This document shows positions 47,028-57,134 of a DNA stretch of 64,000 nt, piece by piece. The stretch covers positions 248,001-312,000 of the forward strand of contig NZ_RXZI01000003.1 of the NCBI RefSeq assembly GCF_021991925.1, given 5' to 3'. Below the pieces are notes generated by a model. That model ran no database searches, was not told the DNA's origin, and saw only the letters and a program-made list of their open reading frames with translations. Source of the stretch: Sutcliffiella horikoshii (GTDB lineage Bacteria; Bacillota; Bacilli; Bacillales; Bacillaceae_I). Every line of letters begins with the position of its first letter. Position 1 is the stretch's first letter. The translations under genes were made by a program, and so were the position numbers.

Positions 47028-47510
47028 TTATTTCTTCTTAAAAACAAAAAACGCACCAATCAAAATCAACAAAACCGGCCAAAAAGTATGTAAACTTGCA
47101 ACACCAGTCTCTACAACACCTAGCATCTCCATGAACGTATCATAAAATAAGAAGAAACTTGCAAGGATGCATAACAGCACTCCTTCAAACATACCGCCTT
47201 TCGTCTTCTGCGAGCGGAGTATAAAGCCGACACCAATGATCAAAATGAAGACAGCGAAATGATCGGGCCAAGCATCCACTGTATCTTTTAGTTGAAAGTG
47301 CAACCCAATACCCAGAAGTATAAAACCAGGCAATATATTAGGGTAGTCATTCTGCTTATACGCTTGTAATAATAGTGCAACTCCTGTAATAGCGAGGAGA
47401 GTAGACCATGAATACATTCCTTCCCATAGTACAATGTTTAATTGTTGTAACAGGAAATATAAACCAAAAAACAATAAAAGTAAACCCGGTAGAAAGCTAT
47501 TCTTCTTCAT
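47028..47510 (-). CDS. ysxD: Membrane protein with LiaF/LiaI-like repeats (YsxD-like)
   Basis: A 160-residue membrane protein with six hydrophobic stretches arranged as repeated two-helix units (LPGLLLLFFGLYFLLQQLN, then LAITGVALLLQAY, and so on), like the LiaI/LiaF N-terminal transmembrane domain. ATG 47510 follows GGGAGG; the open frame back to 47573 has no ribosome-binding site. A membrane protein called ysxD is found between ysxC and hemA in B. subtilis; equivalence is by position and character only. It is divergent from hemA. Confidence 0.75.
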   Translation of the reverse strand: MKKNSFLPGLLLLFFGLYFLLQQLNIVLWEGMYSWSTLLAITGVALLLQAYKQNDYPNILPGFILLGIGLHFQLKDTVDAWPDHFAVFILIIGVGFILRSQKTKGGMFEGVLLCILASFFLFYDTFMEMLGVVETGVASLHTFWPVLLILIGAFFVFKKK

Positions 47511-47773
47511 ATTTTCCTCCCTAAGATCGAGGCTGAAACCTTGATTCTGCAATGAATTTCTGTTAATGTACAAGTTGGTGAATAAAAGAATTGTAATGTC
47601 TGTAATATATAACTAAGTAACTGTAAGAATTTCCGTATTTCTTCTAAATGTAAGCGATGGACATTTCGCTTCGAATTAGAAACTATTTGTTCACATTTTA
47701 ACAAATGTATCCGGTGTTAGTCATGTTATAATTTTAGTAGATGATATTATTTTTTCTGGGGGTGTACGAACAA

Positions 47774-49144
47774 GTGCATATCATAGTAGTCGGTGTTAAT
47801 TATAAAACGGCCCCTGTTGAAATACGTGAAAAATTAACTTTTAATCCAGCTGATTTGAACAAGGCGATGGTGGCTCTTAAGGACCGTAAGTCCATTTTGG
47901 AGAATATCATTGTTTCTACCTGCAATCGTACGGAAGTCTATGCAGTAGTCGATCAGTTGCATACTGGACGTTATTATATTAAAGCTTTCCTTGCAGACTG
48001 GTTCGGTTTGGACAAGGAAGAGTTTTCTCCTTACTTGAACATCTATGAAAATGATGGAGCCATTGAGCATTTATATCGTGTTTCCTGTGGGTTGGATAGC
48101 ATGGTGCTTGGAGAGACACAGATCTTGGGTCAAATCCGTACAAGCTTCTTATCCGCACAAGAGCACCAAACGGTCGGGACCATTTTCAATCAATTATTCA
48201 AACAAGCTATCACAGTGGCAAAGCGTGCACATTCTGAAACGGAGATTGGATCAAATGCCGTTTCTGTCAGTTATGCAGCTGTGGAGCTGGCGAAAAAGAT
48301 ATTCGGGGATTTAACGAACAAACATGTATTAATTTTAGGCGCAGGGAAAATGGGAGAACTCGCCGTCCAGAATCTTCACAGCAACGGGGTAAAAAAGGTT
48401 ACGGTCATTAATCGTACCATGGAAAAAGCGACAAGTTTAGCGAATCGTTTTGCAGGTCAGGCAAAATCGATGCAGGAGCTATCCTGTGCGTTGGTAGAAG
48501 CGGATATTCTTATCTCTTCTACCGGAGCCAAAGAATATGTAGTGACTAAAGACGATATGACCTATGTGGAGCGTATGAGGAAAGGGCGTCCACTTTTCAT
48601 GGTGGATATCGCGGTTCCAAGGGATTTGGATCCTGAGTTGGATAAGCTGGAAAGTGTCTTCTTATACGATATTGATGATCTCGAAGGAATCGTCAATGCC
48701 AACTTGGCTGAACGCAAGAAGGCGGCGGAAGAGATTGAACTGTTCATTGAAGAGGAAATTGTGGAGTTCAAACATTGGCTGAACACATTGGGTGTAGTGC
48801 CTGTCATTTCTGCTCTCCGTCAAAAAGCGTTGGATATCCAATCTGAAACGATGCAAAGTATCCAACGGAAGCTTCCTCACCTGTCGGAACGGGAAATCAA
48901 GGTGCTGAACAAGCATACGAAAAGCATCATCAACCAGATGCTACGTGACCCGATCCTACGTGCGAAAGAACTGTCATCAGAATCTGACGCCAAGGAGTCT
49001 CTAGAACTGTTCACGAAAATCTTTAATATCGAAGAAGCGGTTCAGCAAGAAGTTCAATCCCAGTATTATACTGTGAAAAAGGAAAAGAACTCCACAGGTC
49101 CTGTGGGCATCCCGCTTCCTCAAGCTGCGACGTACAGGTCGTAA
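47774..49144 (+). CDS. hemA: Glutamyl-tRNA reductase
   Basis: First step of C5-pathway heme synthesis: glutamyl-tRNA to glutamate-1-semialdehyde. The 456-residue protein starts [20 protein letters not shown], has the catalytic Cys50 in STCNRTE, the NADPH fold [12 protein letters not shown] and a C-terminal dimerisation helix. GTG 47774 lies 10 bases after GGGGG. A TATAAT with extended TG (47724-47732) is upstream. TTATAAT there also resembles one half of a PerR box, known for B. subtilis hemA, but the second half is poor. Confidence 0.96.
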   Translation: MHIIVVGVNYKTAPVEIREKLTFNPADLNKAMVALKDRKSILENIIVSTCNRTEVYAVVDQLHTGRYYIKAFLADWFGLDKEEFSPYLNIYENDGAIEHLYRVSCGLDSMVLGETQILGQIRTSFLSAQEHQTVGTIFNQLFKQAITVAKRAHSETEIGSNAVSVSYAAVELAKKIFGDLTNKHVLILGAGKMGELAVQNLHSNGVKKVTVINRTMEKATSLANRFAGQAKSMQELSCALVEADILISSTGAKEYVVTKDDMTYVERMRKGRPLFMVDIAVPRDLDPELDKLESVFLYDIDDLEGIVNANLAERKKAAEEIELFIEEEIVEFKHWLNTLGVVPVISALRQKALDIQSETMQSIQRKLPHLSEREIKVLNKHTKSIINQMLRDPILRAKELSSESDAKESLELFTKIFNIEEAVQQEVQSQYYTVKKEKNSTGPVGIPLPQAATYRS

Positions 49145-49160
49145 GAGAGGCTGTTAACTT

Positions 49161-49994
49161 ATGCTAGAGATGACTATCGCAAGGCTATATGAATTAACGA
49201 TCCTCATCTATGCCTTAAGCGTACTCTTATATTTTATCGATTTTCTTCAACATAACCAGAAGGCTAACAAAACTGCCTTCTGGTTACTTGCAATTGTATG
49301 GGTATTGCAAACGGTCTTTTTATTTCTACGGATGCTCGATACCGGTCGTTTTCCGATATTGACCTTGTATGAAGGGATGTATTTCTATACATGGGTACTG
49401 ATCACCTTCTCTTTGGTCATCAATAGGATACTGCGTGTGGATTTTATCGTGTTTTTTACAAATGTGATAGGCTTCCTGGTTCTTGCGTTACATACATTCA
49501 CCCCGATTCAGCATGAGTCGCAGGTGGTCGCGCAAGCTCTTGTTTCCGAATTGCTTATCATCCATATCACGATGGCTATCCTATCATATGGCGCATTTTC
49601 CCTTTCCTTTGCCTTCTCCATGCTCTATGTGATTCAATATAAACTTTTGAAGGAGAAAAAGTGGGGAAAACGATTATTGCGGATTCAAGACTTGGCAAAG
49701 CTTGATCATATGTCCTATGTATTGAATGTCATAGGGGTGCCGATGCTTTTGCTTTCCCTCATTTTGGGAAGCATCTGGGCGTCGGTAAAATTATCCGAGT
49801 TTCAGTGGTATGACATGAAAGTGATTGGATCCTTTATTGTGATTGCAGCATACAGCTATTATTTTTATCAGAGACTTGCCAAGGGAATTAGTGGGAAGGC
49901 TATTGCCAACTGGAATATCGCAGCGTTTCTAGTCGTCCTCATCAACTTTTTCCTGTTCGGTAGATTATCAAATTTTCATTTTTGGATCTTATGA
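49161..49994 (+). CDS. hemX: HemX, CcsA-like membrane protein
   Basis: A 277-residue integral membrane protein of the CcsA/ResC-like cytochrome c assembly family, with about eight hydrophobic helices. In B. subtilis HemX lowers the amount of HemA. Second gene of hemAXCDBL, 16 bp after hemA. ATG 49161 lies after AGAGAGG. Confidence 0.9.
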   Translation: MLEMTIARLYELTILIYALSVLLYFIDFLQHNQKANKTAFWLLAIVWVLQTVFLFLRMLDTGRFPILTLYEGMYFYTWVLITFSLVINRILRVDFIVFFTNVIGFLVLALHTFTPIQHESQVVAQALVSELLIIHITMAILSYGAFSLSFAFSMLYVIQYKLLKEKKWGKRLLRIQDLAKLDHMSYVLNVIGVPMLLLSLILGSIWASVKLSEFQWYDMKVIGSFIVIAAYSYYFYQRLAKGISGKAIANWNIAAFLVVLINFFLFGRLSNFHFWIL

Positions 49995-50037
49995 TCTTAT
50001 AGGTGAAGAATCCCAATGCGTTGGGTAAGGAGGAAAT

Positions 50038-50970
50038 ATGAGAAAAATAATTGTAGGTTCTAGAAGAAGTAAGCTTGCTTTAACCCAAACGAACTGGGTC
50101 ATTGACCAATTGAAGGCATTAGGTGCCCCTTTTGAATTCGAAGTGAAGGAAATCGTGACAAAGGGCGATCAAATCCTCGATGTCACATTATCCAAGGTCG
50201 GTGGAAAAGGTCTTTTTGTAAAAGAGATCGAGCAGGCAATGTTGGATAAGGAAATAGACATGGCGGTCCACAGCATGAAGGATATGCCAGCGGTACTACC
50301 AGAAGGATTAATGATTGGTTGTATCCCGTTCCGAGAAGATCATCGCGATGCATTCATTTCCAAAGACCATGTGAAGTTTGCTGATCTTCCTAGCGGATCC
50401 ATTGTGGGGACAAGCAGCTTGCGCAGGGGTGCACAGCTTCTTGCCAAGCGTCCTGACCTTGAAATTAAATGGATACGCGGTAACATTGATACGCGACTTG
50501 CCAAGCTGCAAAATGAAGACTATGATGCCATCATTTTGGCAGCAGCAGGTCTTGCGAGAATGGGCTGGTCTAGAGATGTAGTCACGGAATTCCTGGATGA
50601 GGATTTATGCTTGCCTGCAGTAGGGCAAGGAGCCCTTTCCATCGAATGCCGGGAAGATGATGCCGAACTACTTGAGGTACTAGGATTGTTTACAGATGCC
50701 GTAACAGAAAAAGCGGTTGTTGCAGAACGCGCATTCCTTCATAAAATGGAAGGCGGATGTCAGGTGCCAATCGCTGGCTATGCATCTGTCGGACAAGAAG
50801 AACAAGTCACGTTGACTGTACTAGTAGGTGCGCCGGACGGATCTGTTTTGTATAAAGAGAGAATTACAGGAACGGACCCTGTGAAGGTCGGGCTAGAAGC
50901 AGCAGAAAGCCTAACAGAACAGGGAGGCAAGAAATTAATAGATGATGTAAAAAAGGAGCTTGATCAGTAA
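50038..50970 (+). CDS. hemC: Hydroxymethylbilane synthase (porphobilinogen deaminase)
   Basis: Polymerises four porphobilinogens. The 310-residue protein has the N-terminal [20 protein letters not shown], the TKGD loop, AVHSMKDMP and the dipyrromethane-cofactor Cys241 in GGCQVPIAG. Its stop overlaps the hemD start by one base (TAATG). Confidence 0.97.
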   Translation: MRKIIVGSRRSKLALTQTNWVIDQLKALGAPFEFEVKEIVTKGDQILDVTLSKVGGKGLFVKEIEQAMLDKEIDMAVHSMKDMPAVLPEGLMIGCIPFREDHRDAFISKDHVKFADLPSGSIVGTSSLRRGAQLLAKRPDLEIKWIRGNIDTRLAKLQNEDYDAIILAAAGLARMGWSRDVVTEFLDEDLCLPAVGQGALSIECREDDAELLEVLGLFTDAVTEKAVVAERAFLHKMEGGCQVPIAGYASVGQEEQVTLTVLVGAPDGSVLYKERITGTDPVKVGLEAAESLTEQGGKKLIDDVKKELDQ

Positions 50971-51716
50971 TGAAACGTACTTTGCCTTTAGCCGACAAAC
51001 GCATTCTTATTACAAGAAGCAAAGAGCAGGCAAGGTACTTTTCCACGCAGATTGAAGCGCTCGGAGGGACCTCGCTAGAAGTCCCTCTTATTCAATTTCA
51101 GCGGGTTTCCGAAAGTAAACTTGTTTCAATGGAGATCGAGAAGAGCTTGCCCCTGTATGACTGGATTGTCTTCACAAGTGTCAATGGTGTGAAGTACTTT
51201 TTTGAGCTTCATCAGGGGCAGTTGCCAAACCGTATAGCAGCAGTAGGGGCTAAAACGAAAGAAGCATTGGAAGCTCTGGGATATAACGTGGACATGATTC
51301 CTAAGCAATTCTCTGCAGAAGACCTTGTGGACAGTTTCAAAGGAATGGATCCTACGTCCATCTTATTGATTCAAGGGAATCTGGCCCGACCGCTATTACG
51401 TGAAGAACTAGGCAGAATAGGGTACAATGTAAAGCAGATAGTGGTTTATGAAAATAAGCTCCGAGTACCAGAAAAAAAGGAAATGACCGTATTGAAAGAA
51501 GGCAAAGTGGACCTTTACACGTTTACCAGCCCTTCCACGATACATAATTACATTGAATTGTTCGGCCTTCCAGACGGTCCTGTAGCAACAATAGGTCCGA
51601 TTACAAGACAGGCTGCAGAAAAGGCAGGTGTCATGGTGTCCATCAGCCCTGCAGAATACACCATGGATGGCCTGCTAGAAGAGATTGTGCAATATTTTCA
51701 AAAGGAGGATACATAA
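50970..51716 (+). CDS. hemD: Uroporphyrinogen-III synthase
   Basis: Closes hydroxymethylbilane to uroporphyrinogen III. The 248-residue protein shows the two-lobe HemD pattern: [62 protein letters not shown] and [15 protein letters not shown]. This family is poorly conserved; position between hemC and hemB adds weight. Confidence 0.95.
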   Translation: MKRTLPLADKRILITRSKEQARYFSTQIEALGGTSLEVPLIQFQRVSESKLVSMEIEKSLPLYDWIVFTSVNGVKYFFELHQGQLPNRIAAVGAKTKEALEALGYNVDMIPKQFSAEDLVDSFKGMDPTSILLIQGNLARPLLREELGRIGYNVKQIVVYENKLRVPEKKEMTVLKEGKVDLYTFTSPSTIHNYIELFGLPDGPVATIGPITRQAAEKAGVMVSISPAEYTMDGLLEEIVQYFQKEDT

Positions 51717-51717
51717 T

Positions 51718-52698
51718 ATGAAAGACTTGCAATTCAACCGTCATCGCAGATTAAGAAATTCCGATAACATGCGCTCATTGGTGCGTGAAACATACCTACA
51801 TAAGGAAGACTTCATTTATCCGATCTTTGTGGTCGAAGGAGAAAATATCAGAAATGAAGTTCCTTCCATGCCAGGGGTGTACCATTTATCACTGGACCTA
51901 TTGAATGCGGAAATGGCAGAGGTTTCAGAACTTGGAATTAAATCTGTTATTGTATTCGGTGTACCAAAAGAGAAGGATGAAGTGGGGACACAGGCTTATC
52001 ACGAGCATGGGATTGTACAACAGGCAATCACTCAAATCAAAGTACACTTTCCTGAACTTGTTGTGATTGCAGATACATGTCTATGCCAATACACTTCTCA
52101 CGGGCATTGTGGAATCGTGGAAGAAGGCAAGATCTTAAATGACCCGACACTGGACCTTTTGGCACGCACTGCTGTCAGCCAAGCGCGTGCAGGGGCGGAC
52201 ATCATTGCACCTTCCAATATGATGGACGGCTTTGTGGCTGCCATCCGTGCAGGGTTGGATGAGAACGGCTTTGAAGATGTTCCAATCATGTCTTATGCAG
52301 TCAAGTATTCCTCCGCATTCTACGGGCCTTTCCGTGATGCAGCACACAGTTCTCCACAATTCGGGGACAGAAAAACCTATCAGATGGATCCGGCAAACCG
52401 TCAAGAGGCTCTTCGTGAGGCGGAATCGGATATGCTTGAAGGAGCGGACTTCCTGATTGTAAAGCCTGCCATGGCCTACTTGGATATCATCCGTGATGTG
52501 AAGAATAACTTTAACGTGCCGGTGGTTGCCTACAATGTGAGTGGGGAATATTCCATGATTAAAGCCGCTGCCATGAACGGATGGATCAATGAGCGGGAAA
52601 TCGTGATGGAAAAACTGATTGGCATGAAGCGTGCAGGTGTAGATCTTATCATTACGTACTATGCGAAAGATGTGGCTCGCTGGTTGGACGAGAAGTGA
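51718..52698 (+). CDS. hemB: Delta-aminolevulinic acid dehydratase (porphobilinogen synthase)
   Basis: Condenses two 5-aminolevulinates. The 326-residue protein has the Cys-rich zinc site [14 protein letters not shown], the catalytic lysines in [18 protein letters not shown] and [14 protein letters not shown], and the family start [22 protein letters not shown] 51718 follows AAGGAGG and lies one base after the hemD stop. Confidence 0.97.
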   Translation: MKDLQFNRHRRLRNSDNMRSLVRETYLHKEDFIYPIFVVEGENIRNEVPSMPGVYHLSLDLLNAEMAEVSELGIKSVIVFGVPKEKDEVGTQAYHEHGIVQQAITQIKVHFPELVVIADTCLCQYTSHGHCGIVEEGKILNDPTLDLLARTAVSQARAGADIIAPSNMMDGFVAAIRAGLDENGFEDVPIMSYAVKYSSAFYGPFRDAAHSSPQFGDRKTYQMDPANRQEALREAESDMLEGADFLIVKPAMAYLDIIRDVKNNFNVPVVAYNVSGEYSMIKAAAMNGWINEREIVMEKLIGMKRAGVDLIITYYAKDVARWLDEK

Positions 52699-52774
52699 TT
52701 GGGTAGAACTGCCGCGAAAAAACAATAGGAAGCAAGATGCAATCCATTCGTGCAAAAGAAAGGATGACAGAAGA

Positions 52775-54061
52775 ATGAGAAGTTATGAAAAGTCTAAAGA
52801 AGCATTTATCGAAGCGTCGAAATTAATGCCAGGTGGCGTAAACAGTCCTGTCCGTGCATTCAAATCCGTAGACATGGACCCGATCTTCATGGAGCGTGGA
52901 AAAGGCTCCAAGATCTACGATGTAGATGGGAATGAATATATAGATTACGTACTTTCTTGGGGACCATTAATTCACGGCCACTCCAACGACCGCGTAGTGG
53001 AAGGCATCAAAAAGGTGACGGAATCAGGTACAAGCTTTGGTGCTCCAACACTGATTGAAAACGAGTTGGCCAAACTTGTGATTGATCGCGTTCCTTCCAT
53101 CGAAGTGGTTCGTATGGTAAGCTCCGGGACAGAAGCAACGATGAGTGCACTCCGTTTGGCACGAGGCTATACAGGACGCAACAAAATCGTTAAGTTTGAA
53201 GGTTGTTACCATGGCCATGGGGATTCCCTTTTGATCAAAGCGGGTTCTGGTGTGGCGACATTAGGTTTGCCTGATAGCCCTGGTGTTCCAGAAGGTGTCG
53301 CTCAAAACACGATTACCGTTCCTTACAACGACATGGAAAGCATCCGCTATGCATTCAAGGAGTTTGGGGACGATATCGCAGGAGTCATTGTTGAGCCTGT
53401 AGCTGGAAACATGGGGGTTGTACCTCCGCAACCTGGTTTTCTGGAAGGGTTGCGTGATGTGACGACTGAATATGGAGCAGTGTTGATTTTTGACGAGGTT
53501 ATGACAGGATTCCGTGTGGATTACCATTGTGCACAAGGGTACTACGGGGTAACACCTGACTTAACGTGTCTTGGAAAAGTTATCGGTGGAGGCCTTCCTG
53601 TTGGAGCGTACGGCGGGAAAGCGGAAATCATGGCACAGATCGCTCCGAGCGGGCCAATCTACCAGGCAGGAACATTATCCGGTAACCCGCTTGCGATGAC
53701 AGCTGGGTATGAAACATTGGTGCAGTTGACTCCGGAAACCTATAAAGAGTTTGCCAAGAAAGCGGACCGTCTAGAGGAAGGCATTGTGGCACTTGGTGAG
53801 AAATACAATGTTCCTGTTTCAGTGAACCGTGCCGGTTCCATGATTGGTTTCTTCTTTAATAGGGAGGAAGTTGTGAACTATGATGTGGCAAAGTCATCTG
53901 ACTTGGGGTATTTCGCGAAGTTCTTCCGTGAAATGGCGAACAACGGCGTATTCTTGCCACCGTCCCAGTTTGAAGGATTGTTCTTATCCACAGCACACAC
54001 CGATGAAGATATCGAGAAAACATTGGATGCGATTGAGAAGTCGTTTGCAGCGATTAAGTGA
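52775..54061 (+). CDS. hemL: Glutamate-1-semialdehyde 2,1-aminomutase
   Basis: PLP enzyme making 5-aminolevulinate. The 428-residue protein has the class-III aminotransferase signature [10 protein letters not shown] and the PLP-binding Lys268 in [17 protein letters not shown], with [11 protein letters not shown] near the start. ATG 52775 lies after AAAGGA; the frame is open to 52661. Last gene of the hem operon, followed by a strong terminator. Confidence 0.97.
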   Translation: MRSYEKSKEAFIEASKLMPGGVNSPVRAFKSVDMDPIFMERGKGSKIYDVDGNEYIDYVLSWGPLIHGHSNDRVVEGIKKVTESGTSFGAPTLIENELAKLVIDRVPSIEVVRMVSSGTEATMSALRLARGYTGRNKIVKFEGCYHGHGDSLLIKAGSGVATLGLPDSPGVPEGVAQNTITVPYNDMESIRYAFKEFGDDIAGVIVEPVAGNMGVVPPQPGFLEGLRDVTTEYGAVLIFDEVMTGFRVDYHCAQGYYGVTPDLTCLGKVIGGGLPVGAYGGKAEIMAQIAPSGPIYQAGTLSGNPLAMTAGYETLVQLTPETYKEFAKKADRLEEGIVALGEKYNVPVSVNRAGSMIGFFFNREEVVNYDVAKSSDLGYFAKFFREMANNGVFLPPSQFEGLFLSTAHTDEDIEKTLDAIEKSFAAIK

Positions 54062-54091
54062 TAAGAAAATTTGATAATTGAAGTGATGATT

Positions 54092-54130
54092 GCCCGCCCC
54101 ATAACGGTTTAATTGTTGGGGCGGGTTTTT
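54092..54130 (+). terminator. Terminator of the hem operon
   Basis: CCCGCCCCA and TGGGGCGGG form a 9-bp GC stem followed by TTTTT. Confidence 0.92.
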
Positions 54131-54178
54131 ACGTTTCAGGGGAAGGGGAGACTTTGTTTATGTATTCCCCGGAGTTAC

Positions 54179-54320
54179 TTCTTAATTTCCCAGAGCAACT
54201 TCTACATTTCCCGAGCGCGCTTCTACCACTTAGGATCAATGTTCTACCATTTAGAATTAATGTTCTGCCACTTAGGATCAATGTTCTACCACAAAACATC
54301 AATGTTCTACCACTAGAGCC
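54179..54320. repeat. Array of seven 21-bp units (TTCTACC type)
   Basis: TTCTACCAC or a variant starts at 54179, 54200, 54221, 54242, 54263, 54284 and 54305, exactly every 21 bases. The second half of each unit varies (CTTAGGATCAATG, ATTTAGAATTAATG, ACAAAACATCAATG). The first two units use TTCTTAATTTCCC and TTCTACATTTCCC, also found in the 63.6-kb array on the other strand. Between this array and spoVID (54321-54516) I see nothing else. Confidence 0.92.
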
Positions 54321-54516
54321 CCAAACCGCCCAGATAAAGATAAACAAATCATCAATCTTCCCATCTCCAGGTATCAAACAGCTCCTAAAATCATACAATC
54401 TACTAACCATTCATTAAAACTCACTCCCACCAACAAAACAATCATTTAGAATGGCTTCCCCCTTCGACAATCAACTCAAAACTCCTGCAAGGGTCTGACC
54501 CCTTCCAGAAATTTTA

Positions 54517-54546
54517 TTCATAATCCCCTCCATCCAATCATACATC
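54517..54546 (+). promoter_or_regulatory. Putative sigma-E promoter of spoVID
   Basis: TTCATAAT (54517-54524), 14 bases, CATACATC (54539-54546). The sigma-E consensus is roughly KMATATT, N13-15, CATACAMT; the -10 differs at its end. spoVID of B. subtilis is a sigma-E gene. Confidence 0.45.
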
Positions 54547-54592
54547 TTTATTGATATAGTAAATTTTTTTAGGTGTGAAAGGAGGAACCCCT

Positions 54593-55852
54593 TTGTCTTC
54601 AGAACAACAATCGTGCTTGCGGTTTTCAGTAGAGGAATCAATATGGTTTCAAAAGGGACAGGAAGTATCTGAGCTCATCTCCATTGCGTTAGATCCAGAT
54701 ATACAAATTTATGAGCAGGACCAATATGTTTCCATACGGGGAGCTTTATTATTAACAGGAGAATACCAAGTAAACGCAGAAGCAGGAGCGGAAGCCGAGG
54801 AAGAGGAGTATCATCCACAGGCCCGCATCGTGCAGGAAGTGGAGGAGCGGGAGGATGGAGTCTGCGCCTTGCATCATCGTTTTCCGGTGGACATTACGAT
54901 ACCGAAAAACAGGATTCAGAGCCTGGACGATATTTACGTAGCAATCGAATCATTCGATTACAGCGTTCCGACCCGTGGCTGCCTGCAATTGGATGCAGAG
55001 CTGTCCATCTCGGGGATTTATGGCCATCAACAAAGCAGTCCTGCATGGGATGAGGAGCAGGAAGAAGTGTATGAAGTGGAACCGAATAGGGATCATGAAG
55101 AAGCATACGCTTCACAAAATGCTCAAAACCAGGAAGATTCTTACGAGCAGGATGCAGAAGAAGAAGAAGTAGAAGATGAAGAAGTAGAAGAACAAGAACA
55201 AGAAGAAGAGGTATTCGAGTACGAACCGATGTATCGCAGTGCCAACACTGATAATGAATACGAAGAGGACACCTATCAGTACTATACGGAAGAAGATGAG
55301 GAAGAGGAAATTCTCAATCAGCATGAAATTGATGGAAACATGCAATACAACTACAACGATGATGGAGAGTATGCACCTTTTGAGGTGGAGGCAAGAAAAC
55401 CTCCTGCGACCGAAGAAGAAGCGCCATATAACCCTGCCGACTTCATTTACCAAGATAAAGCGGAAGATGCCTATGCACCGTTGCATACTTTGCATACCAG
55501 TAAAAACGACCAAACCGAAGAAGAAACATCAAATGTTGTTTCCTTCTTAGATAAACGGAAAGGTCAACAAGCCGTTGCAGAGGCACAGCAGCATGAGCCA
55601 GCCAATACCTCCGATGAACCAAGAGATGAAAATGATTTATCCCTGACCAAGATTTTCGCTGATGATGGGGAAGAAGATTTCACCAAGCTTAAAATTTGTA
55701 TCGTACAACAGGGAGAATCGATGGACCATATTGCGGAGCGATATGATGTGAGTATTCAACAGCTGATCCGGGTCAACAGGCTTTCAACGGATGATCATAT
55801 CAATGAAGGACAGTTACTTTATATTCCGGTAAAGGCTTCCTCTAAAAGTTAA
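54593..55852 (+). CDS. spoVID: Spore coat assembly protein SpoVID
   Basis: Morphogenetic protein needed for coat encasement of the forespore. The 419-residue protein has the conserved N-terminal domain (LRFSVEESIWFQKGQEVSEL, FPVDITIPKNRI), a long acidic Glu/Gln/Tyr-rich middle (about 150-340) and a C-terminal LysM domain (CIVQQGESMDHIAERYDVSI, LYIPVK) that contacts peptidoglycan or SafA/lipid II. TTG 54593 has GAAAGGAGG seven bases upstream. The acidic middle is shorter than in B. subtilis SpoVID. Confidence 0.93.
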   Translation: MSSEQQSCLRFSVEESIWFQKGQEVSELISIALDPDIQIYEQDQYVSIRGALLLTGEYQVNAEAGAEAEEEEYHPQARIVQEVEEREDGVCALHHRFPVDITIPKNRIQSLDDIYVAIESFDYSVPTRGCLQLDAELSISGIYGHQQSSPAWDEEQEEVYEVEPNRDHEEAYASQNAQNQEDSYEQDAEEEEVEDEEVEEQEQEEEVFEYEPMYRSANTDNEYEEDTYQYYTEEDEEEEILNQHEIDGNMQYNYNDDGEYAPFEVEARKPPATEEEAPYNPADFIYQDKAEDAYAPLHTLHTSKNDQTEEETSNVVSFLDKRKGQQAVAEAQQHEPANTSDEPRDENDLSLTKIFADDGEEDFTKLKICIVQQGESMDHIAERYDVSIQQLIRVNRLSTDDHINEGQLLYIPVKASSKS

Positions 55853-55869
55853 TAACCGGCTGAAGAGGA

Positions 55870-55908
55870 ATGTGAGGGAGGTGTTACCTTTCTCACTTCT
55901 TTTTTACC
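55870..55908 (+). terminator. Terminator after spoVID
   Basis: GTGAGGGAGGT and ACCTTTCTCAC pair (G-U pairs), followed by TTCTTTTTT. Confidence 0.8.
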
Positions 55909-55952
55909 TATGATCAACTAATAAAAAATCACAACGGAAGTGAGTTATCGCT

Positions 55953-56993
55953 ATGCAGACGAATGAGCAAAGCGTCGAAGAGTTGGTATATCAGTATGGC
56001 ATAATCCCGGAATTCGTGGAACAGCATGGAGGAGTATGGAGAATCGCCACAAAGAATGGTGCTTTTGCATTGAAGAAAATTAGGAAGGATCATGCCTATC
56101 CGCTGTTTAGGAATATCCATTCCCTCTTTCAAAAGGGCATCAAGACGGTGGTACCAATCTATCAAACAAGACAGGGCTATTATTTTATAGAAAGTTATAC
56201 GGACGCTTACTACTTGATGCCGTGGATAGAAGATACGGAAGAGAGGGAACTGGATTTCAAGGACAGCTTGATGTTCAAAGAGCTTGCCAAGCTCCACAGC
56301 ATGACGGTGCAAGAGAAAGAGTACCCGGAAGAGGAAATAACCAGCTTCTTCAATCGGGTTTCTGAAGAGTGGACAAAAGAGCAGCAAGACCTGGAGAAAT
56401 TTGTGGATGTATGCGAAAAGAAGCTATATATGTCGCCTTTTGAACTTCAGGTGTGCACATATGCTCATGAAATTTCGCTTGCCCAGAAATTTTCCCTGCA
56501 AAAGCTGGAAAACTGGCAAGAGGCAGTAAAGGAGACGAAGAAACATCGCGTGGCCATGACCCATGGGAGAGTATCCTTTCACCATTTCGTAAAGGATACC
56601 GAGGGAAGGGGCTACTTTATAAGCTGGGAGCGGGCGAAGCAGGCAGCACCAGCAAACGACATCATCTCGTTTTATCATCGATATTTAAGGACTTATCCGC
56701 TTTTCTGTGACGATTGTATTGAATGGTTCTATGAATATCAAAAAGGATTCAGCTTGCAACCTTATGAAAAGGACTTGACCCTCAGCTATCTCTCACATCC
56801 GGCTTCCTTCATGCAGGCAGTCGAGCAGTTCCAACAGCCCACAAATCCCAACCAGAGGCGTTCCATATCAGAACGCGAATTGGTAAAAAGGATTCAGGGA
56901 AGCTATTGGCTAGCTAAAAATATAGAATATGTAGCAGGCAGGATCAATCAAATCGAAGAGCAAAACAAAAACAAAGAGGCCCAAACCAGTTAA
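55953..56993 (+). CDS. ysxE: Spore coat-associated protein YsxE (CotS-family kinase-like)
   Basis: A 346-residue protein of the CotS/YsxE/YutH family, which has an aminoglycoside-phosphotransferase-like fold. The N-lobe VWRIATKNGAFALKKIRKDH holds a likely nucleotide-lysine; the C-lobe catalytic loop is altered (MTHGRVSFHHFVKD rather than HGDLHPGN), so a pseudokinase is likely. It follows spoVID as in B. subtilis, where YsxE acts with SpoVID in coat encasement. Confidence 0.9.
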   Translation: MQTNEQSVEELVYQYGIIPEFVEQHGGVWRIATKNGAFALKKIRKDHAYPLFRNIHSLFQKGIKTVVPIYQTRQGYYFIESYTDAYYLMPWIEDTEERELDFKDSLMFKELAKLHSMTVQEKEYPEEEITSFFNRVSEEWTKEQQDLEKFVDVCEKKLYMSPFELQVCTYAHEISLAQKFSLQKLENWQEAVKETKKHRVAMTHGRVSFHHFVKDTEGRGYFISWERAKQAAPANDIISFYHRYLRTYPLFCDDCIEWFYEYQKGFSLQPYEKDLTLSYLSHPASFMQAVEQFQQPTNPNQRRSISERELVKRIQGSYWLAKNIEYVAGRINQIEEQNKNKEAQTS

Positions 56994-57013
56994 GCTGGGT
57001 TGGGTCTTTATTC
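56976..57013 (+). terminator. Terminator after ysxE
   Basis: GGCCCAAACCAG and CTGGGTTGGGTC pair around TTAAG, spanning the ysxE stop, then TTTATT. Confidence 0.75.
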
Positions 57014-57134
57014 ACAAATTATATTGCAGACATATAGCAAAACAAGTAATTAATTTACATAATATACAGTAAATTCATGTTAAGATATTCTTAGAGAGAT
57101 AAGCGTAATCAGTTGAGGGGGGTTAATAGTAAGA

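Noticed and set aside
47713-47745. PerR box before hemA
   Set aside because: Only one half (TTATAAT) is good and coincides with the -10; the second half deviates at most positions, so not listed as a site.
54113-54316. Open frame with FYHLGSM repeats at 54.1-54.3 kb
   Set aside because: Starts within the hem terminator and follows the 21-bp array; no ribosome-binding site. Similar FYH repeats at 63.6 kb show shared DNA units, not shared protein.
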